A stretch of 15,109 nucleotides of DNA from an uncultured Collinsella sp. (GTDB lineage: Bacteria > Actinomycetota > Coriobacteriia > Coriobacteriales > Coriobacteriaceae): the NCBI GenBank assembly GCA_902492185.1, contig CABUKY010000026.1, positions 1 through 15,109 of the forward strand, given 5' to 3'. The notes beneath the pieces are model-generated. The model was given only the letters and a program-made list of their open reading frames with translations, ran no database searches and was not told where the DNA came from. A program made the position numbers and the translations under genes. Below, in pieces: positions 12,865 through 15,109 of this stretch (position 1 is the first letter of the stretch; each line of letters begins with the position of its first letter).

Positions 12865-13083
12865 GTCTCGATCTGTAACATCTGCAGCCATTTTTGCCGA
12901 GTAACTGTTACAGATTGAGATTTTCTCTTCAGGGGAATTCGAATGTCTCAATCTGTAACATCTGGACGGTCAAAAGGTCCCTATCTGTTACAGATTGAGA
13001 CAAAGGTCTGGGACTACGACGTCTTATCTAGATCTGTAACAGTTAGACGGGAATTCGGGCCCTAGATGTTACAGATTGAGATA
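12865..13083. repeat. Array of six alternating inverted half-units (three tandem 25-nt-loop hairpins)
   Basis: The unit GTCTCAATCTGTAACA (16 nt) and its reverse complement alternate strictly, starting at about 12865, 12906, 12945, 12986, 13026 and 13067, that is every 39-41 nt. They pair as three hairpins: 12866-12920 (15 bp, one G-T), 12945-13001 (16 bp, perfect) and 13025-13083 (17 positions, one mismatch and one G-T). Each has a loop of exactly 25 nt, and 23-24 nt separate the hairpins. Loops two and three are related (GACGG and CCCTA in common), and GGAATTCG recurs in one loop and one gap. Each half-unit is itself close to the odd palindrome ATCTGTwACAGAT. The array fills the gap between the dxs-like gene and the importer promoter. 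Confidence 0.92.
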
Positions 13084-13100
13084 ATCGCGTCGCGAAAATA

Positions 13101-13137
13101 AAAACCTCCGCAGGGGTGCTTTCCTTGCGGAGGTTTT
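13101..13137. terminator. Bidirectional rho-independent terminator of the dxs-like gene
   Basis: AAAACCTCCGCA (13101-13112) and TGCGGAGGTTTT (13126-13137) are perfect 12-bp arms around 13 nt. On the minus strand, starting 2 nt after the stop codon, the stem runs into TTTTTATTTT. On the plus strand it ends in TTTTCTT, so it may also stop transcription from the array side. Confidence 0.92.
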
Positions 13138-13138
13138 C

Positions 13139-14920
13139 TTACTCGTTGAGTAGTCTCGCGGCTTCGGCGGCCATGTTCTCGACCGTCATGCCGTTCTGAG
13201 CGAGCAGCTCGTTGGGGTCGTAGCGGTCGGGGAAGCCCTTGGCGATGCCGAAGGTGCGCGTGCGCACAGGCGTGCAGGACAGATAGCACGCGACGCGCTC
13301 GCCCCAGCCACCGTCCAAGATGCCGTCCTCGAGGGTGACGACAACGCGATGCTCGGCGGCAAGGCTGTCGAGGAACTCACGGTCAAGCTCGGTTGCAAAG
13401 CGCGGGTTGACGAGCGTGGCCTCGATACCGTACTCGGCAGCCAAGCGGTTTGTCACGCGCTCGCCCAGCTCAAAGAAATCGCCAAGCGCGAGCACGGCAA
13501 CGTCGCGACCCCGGCGCACCACGTTGTAGCGAACGGCGCTGTAGTCGGTGTCTTCGGCGGGCGCAAGGTCGGGACGGCTCACCAGGCCGATGCCCGGTAC
13601 GCGAATCGCCGCGGGATGCTCGCGGTGGTCGAGCGACCAGCTCAGCATGGACAGATATTCCTCCATGCAGGCCGGCGCTAGGTAGCGCATGTTGGGAAGT
13701 CCACCCAGCATGGAAATATCAAAGAACGAAAGGTGCGTCTCGGACGTGGTGCCAAAGATTGACGCACCAAACACCAAAATGGTTGCCGGGGCGTCGTTGA
13801 GGCACAGGTCGTGCCACAGCTCGTCGTAAGCGCGCTGCAAAAACGTGCCGTACACACCAAAGACTGGCTTGGCGCCCGAGCGCGCAAGCGCGGTGGCAAA
13901 GGTCACGGCGTGCTCCTCGGCAATGCCCACATCGACGAACTGTTTGCCGGCGGCAGCGCGAAGCTCGGGTGTAAAGCCCATGATGTAGGGCGTGGCGGCC
14001 GTGATGCCCACGACCTGCGAATCGCGCTCGATGGCGGCGCTGAGCGCCTCGCCCGTAATGTCGGCATAGGTGCGCGGCGCAGGCTCGCTCGGATGGCCCG
14101 GGCAGAGCTTGCGTCCAGTTGCCATGTCAAACGGACCCACGTGATGCCAGCGTTCGGGGTCGTTCTGGGCTGGCTCAAAGCCCTTGCCCTTGGCGGTGGA
14201 GACGTGCAGCACGATGGGATGATCGATATTGCGCAGTTCCTGCAACGCGTCGACGAGGGCCAACACGTCGTTACCGGCGTCCAGATAGCGGTAGTCGAGC
14301 CCCATCGCGCGGAAAACGTTGCGCTCACAGGTACCGTTGCTGGCTCGCAGCTCGGCCAGATTGCGATACAGGCCGCCATGGTTCTCGGCAATGGACTGGT
14401 CGTTATCGTTGACGATGATGATCAGGTTGCTATCGAGTTCGGCGGCATTGTTAAAGCCCTCAAACGCCAAGCCGCCCGAAAGCGAGCCGTCGCCAATAAC
14501 GGTGATGACGTTGTACGCATCGCCCGCCAGGTCACGAGCGTGCGCCAGGCCGCAGCCCAGGCTCACCGACGTGGAGGTATGGCCCATGGCGAACAGGTCG
14601 TGCTCGGACTCGTCGGGATTGGCAAAGCCAGAAGCCTCACCATAACGCTCCGGATCGATATAAGTGTACGCGCGCCCGGTCAGCGCCTTGTGGGCGTAGG
14701 TCTGGTGCGAAACGTCAAAGACAATCTTGTCGATGGGGGAGTTAAATACGCGATGAAGCGCAACCGTAAGCTCAACGACGCCCAAGTTGGGGGCAACGTG
14801 CCCGCCGACGGCGGCGGAGCTTTCGAGGATGGCGTGGCGAATCTCGTCGCAGAGCTGCGGGAGCTCGGCGCGATTAAGAGCCTTGACGTCCTCGGGCGTT
14901 GTCGTTTGCGTAAGCAGCAT
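13139..14920 (-). CDS. 1-deoxy-D-xylulose-5-phosphate synthase-like thiamine enzyme
   Basis: A 593-residue thiamine-diphosphate enzyme of the DXS/transketolase family. The TPP/Mg segment is GDGSLSGGLAFEGFNN (143-158) with NDND (171-174). Other marks are GGHVAPNLGVVEL (His41, E. coli His49), GHTSTSVS (113-120), the GKGF region with His260, GIAEEHA (Glu335), GTFLQRAYDE (358-367), His396 and AIRVPG (Arg440). DXS joins pyruvate and glyceraldehyde 3-phosphate to start the MEP isoprenoid pathway and thiamine/pyridoxal synthesis. The canonical DRAGLVGxDGxTH loop is replaced by GASIFGTTSETH (385-396), so the arginine and aspartate that contact substrate in true DXS have no counterpart. This belongs to a divergent DXS-like subgroup seen in gut anaerobes; DXS activity is plausible, not assured. 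The SD (GGAG) is 12 nt before the ATG at 14920. Confidence 0.85.
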   Translation of the reverse strand: MLLTQTTTPEDVKALNRAELPQLCDEIRHAILESSAAVGGHVAPNLGVVELTVALHRVFNSPIDKIVFDVSHQTYAHKALTGRAYTYIDPERYGEASGFANPDESEHDLFAMGHTSTSVSLGCGLAHARDLAGDAYNVITVIGDGSLSGGLAFEGFNNAAELDSNLIIIVNDNDQSIAENHGGLYRNLAELRASNGTCERNVFRAMGLDYRYLDAGNDVLALVDALQELRNIDHPIVLHVSTAKGKGFEPAQNDPERWHHVGPFDMATGRKLCPGHPSEPAPRTYADITGEALSAAIERDSQVVGITAATPYIMGFTPELRAAAGKQFVDVGIAEEHAVTFATALARSGAKPVFGVYGTFLQRAYDELWHDLCLNDAPATILVFGASIFGTTSETHLSFFDISMLGGLPNMRYLAPACMEEYLSMLSWSLDHREHPAAIRVPGIGLVSRPDLAPAEDTDYSAVRYNVVRRGRDVAVLALGDFFELGERVTNRLAAEYGIEATLVNPRFATELDREFLDSLAAEHRVVVTLEDGILDGGWGERVACYLSCTPVRTRTFGIAKGFPDRYDPNELLAQNGMTVENMAAEAARLLNE

Positions 14921-15109
14921 CGTTGTGGGTTACTCCATGCGAATCGAGCGCCGGCGCTCCCTCGGCCGGCACAATTGCACAGAACAGTCTCGCACATTTT
15001 GGCGTTTGATATGTGACGGCGGCGCGGTAATTCGCCAACTGGCGGGGCAAAACGTTTGGCTCTGTTAGACCAAATTTGACACGATCGGCTGTTCGTCGAA
15101 ACGGAAAAT
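14921..15109 (-). other. Upstream region of the dxs-like gene
   Basis: No gene is evident in these 189 bp. A perfect 14-bp palindrome GAGCGCCGGCGCTC lies at 14946-14959, about 26 bp before the start codon, inside the likely leader. No convincing minus-strand promoter is visible. On the plus strand a TTGACA at 15076-15081 could be a -35 for a gene beyond the window edge. Confidence 0.4.

Noticed and set aside
12865..13083. CRISPR array, suggested by regular 16-nt repeats and 23-25 nt spacers.
   Set aside because: The repeats alternate in orientation, are too short, some spacers resemble each other, and no cas gene is nearby.
13811..15016. 401-codon plus-strand reading frame opposite the dxs-like gene.
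   Set aside because: Shadow of a GC-rich gene; it shows no recognisable domain, while the minus strand encodes clear DXS-family motifs throughout.
15076..15081. TTGACA on the plus strand as promoter of a gene beyond the window.
   Set aside because: No -10 match or gene can be seen within the remaining 28 bases, so it is not listed as a separate feature.
14921..15109. Thiamine riboswitch before the dxs-like gene.
   Set aside because: No TPP-riboswitch core such as CTGAGA was found in the leader; only a short GC palindrome is present.

Overview
The window looks like chromosomal DNA from a high-GC anaerobic gut actinobacterium of the Coriobacteriia, most like Collinsella. This rests on gene content and style: a SEC-C-tagged methionine aminopeptidase, a Tat-exported lipoprotein solute-binding protein, a DXS-like thiamine enzyme of the gut-anaerobe type, and GC-rich codon use in most genes. 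It is a judgement from memory; no search was run. The first 23 bases are a T homopolymer and probably mark a contig edge.

Layout. 1-157: start of a methionine aminopeptidase (minus). 318-1094: radical SAM protein (minus). 1320-2117: alpha/beta hydrolase (plus, divergent from the radical SAM gene). 2329-4589: a two-gene signalling unit (plus), a PAS-like/degenerate GGDEF/receiver/HD-GYP protein followed by a stand-alone Hpt phosphotransfer protein. 4820-8247: a visibly more AT-rich, probably acquired island (plus). It holds a DUF2975 membrane protein, a YozG-like HTH regulator, a terminator, and a three-gene ABC exporter (ATPase plus two six-helix permeases) of the bacitracin/lantibiotic self-protection type. 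CGATAA/TTATCG half-sites occur in front of both halves of the island, suggesting that the small HTH protein controls both. 8360-12681: a minus-strand polar amino-acid ABC importer operon (binding lipoprotein, two permeases, ATPase) ending in a PuuD-like gamma-glutamyl hydrolase. A hairpin after the binding-protein gene could give the usual excess of binding protein. 13139-14920: a DXS/transketolase-like enzyme (minus) that lacks part of the canonical DXS active site.

The most unusual feature is non-coding. Five long hairpins lie in intergenic gaps, all with 15-20 bp arms and 25-28 nt loops, but with three unrelated arm sequences (210-276, 4611-4680, and three tandem copies at 12865-13083). 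The three tandem copies form an array of six 16-nt half-units in strictly alternating orientation every 39-41 nt. Each half-unit is itself close to the odd palindrome ATCTGTwACAGAT. A second hairpin style (GGCACC-loop-GGTG with G-rich/C-rich flanks) occurs at 8288-8324 and, apparently with one arm deleted, at 12802-12836.

No tRNA, rRNA, insertion sequence or cas-type gene was seen.
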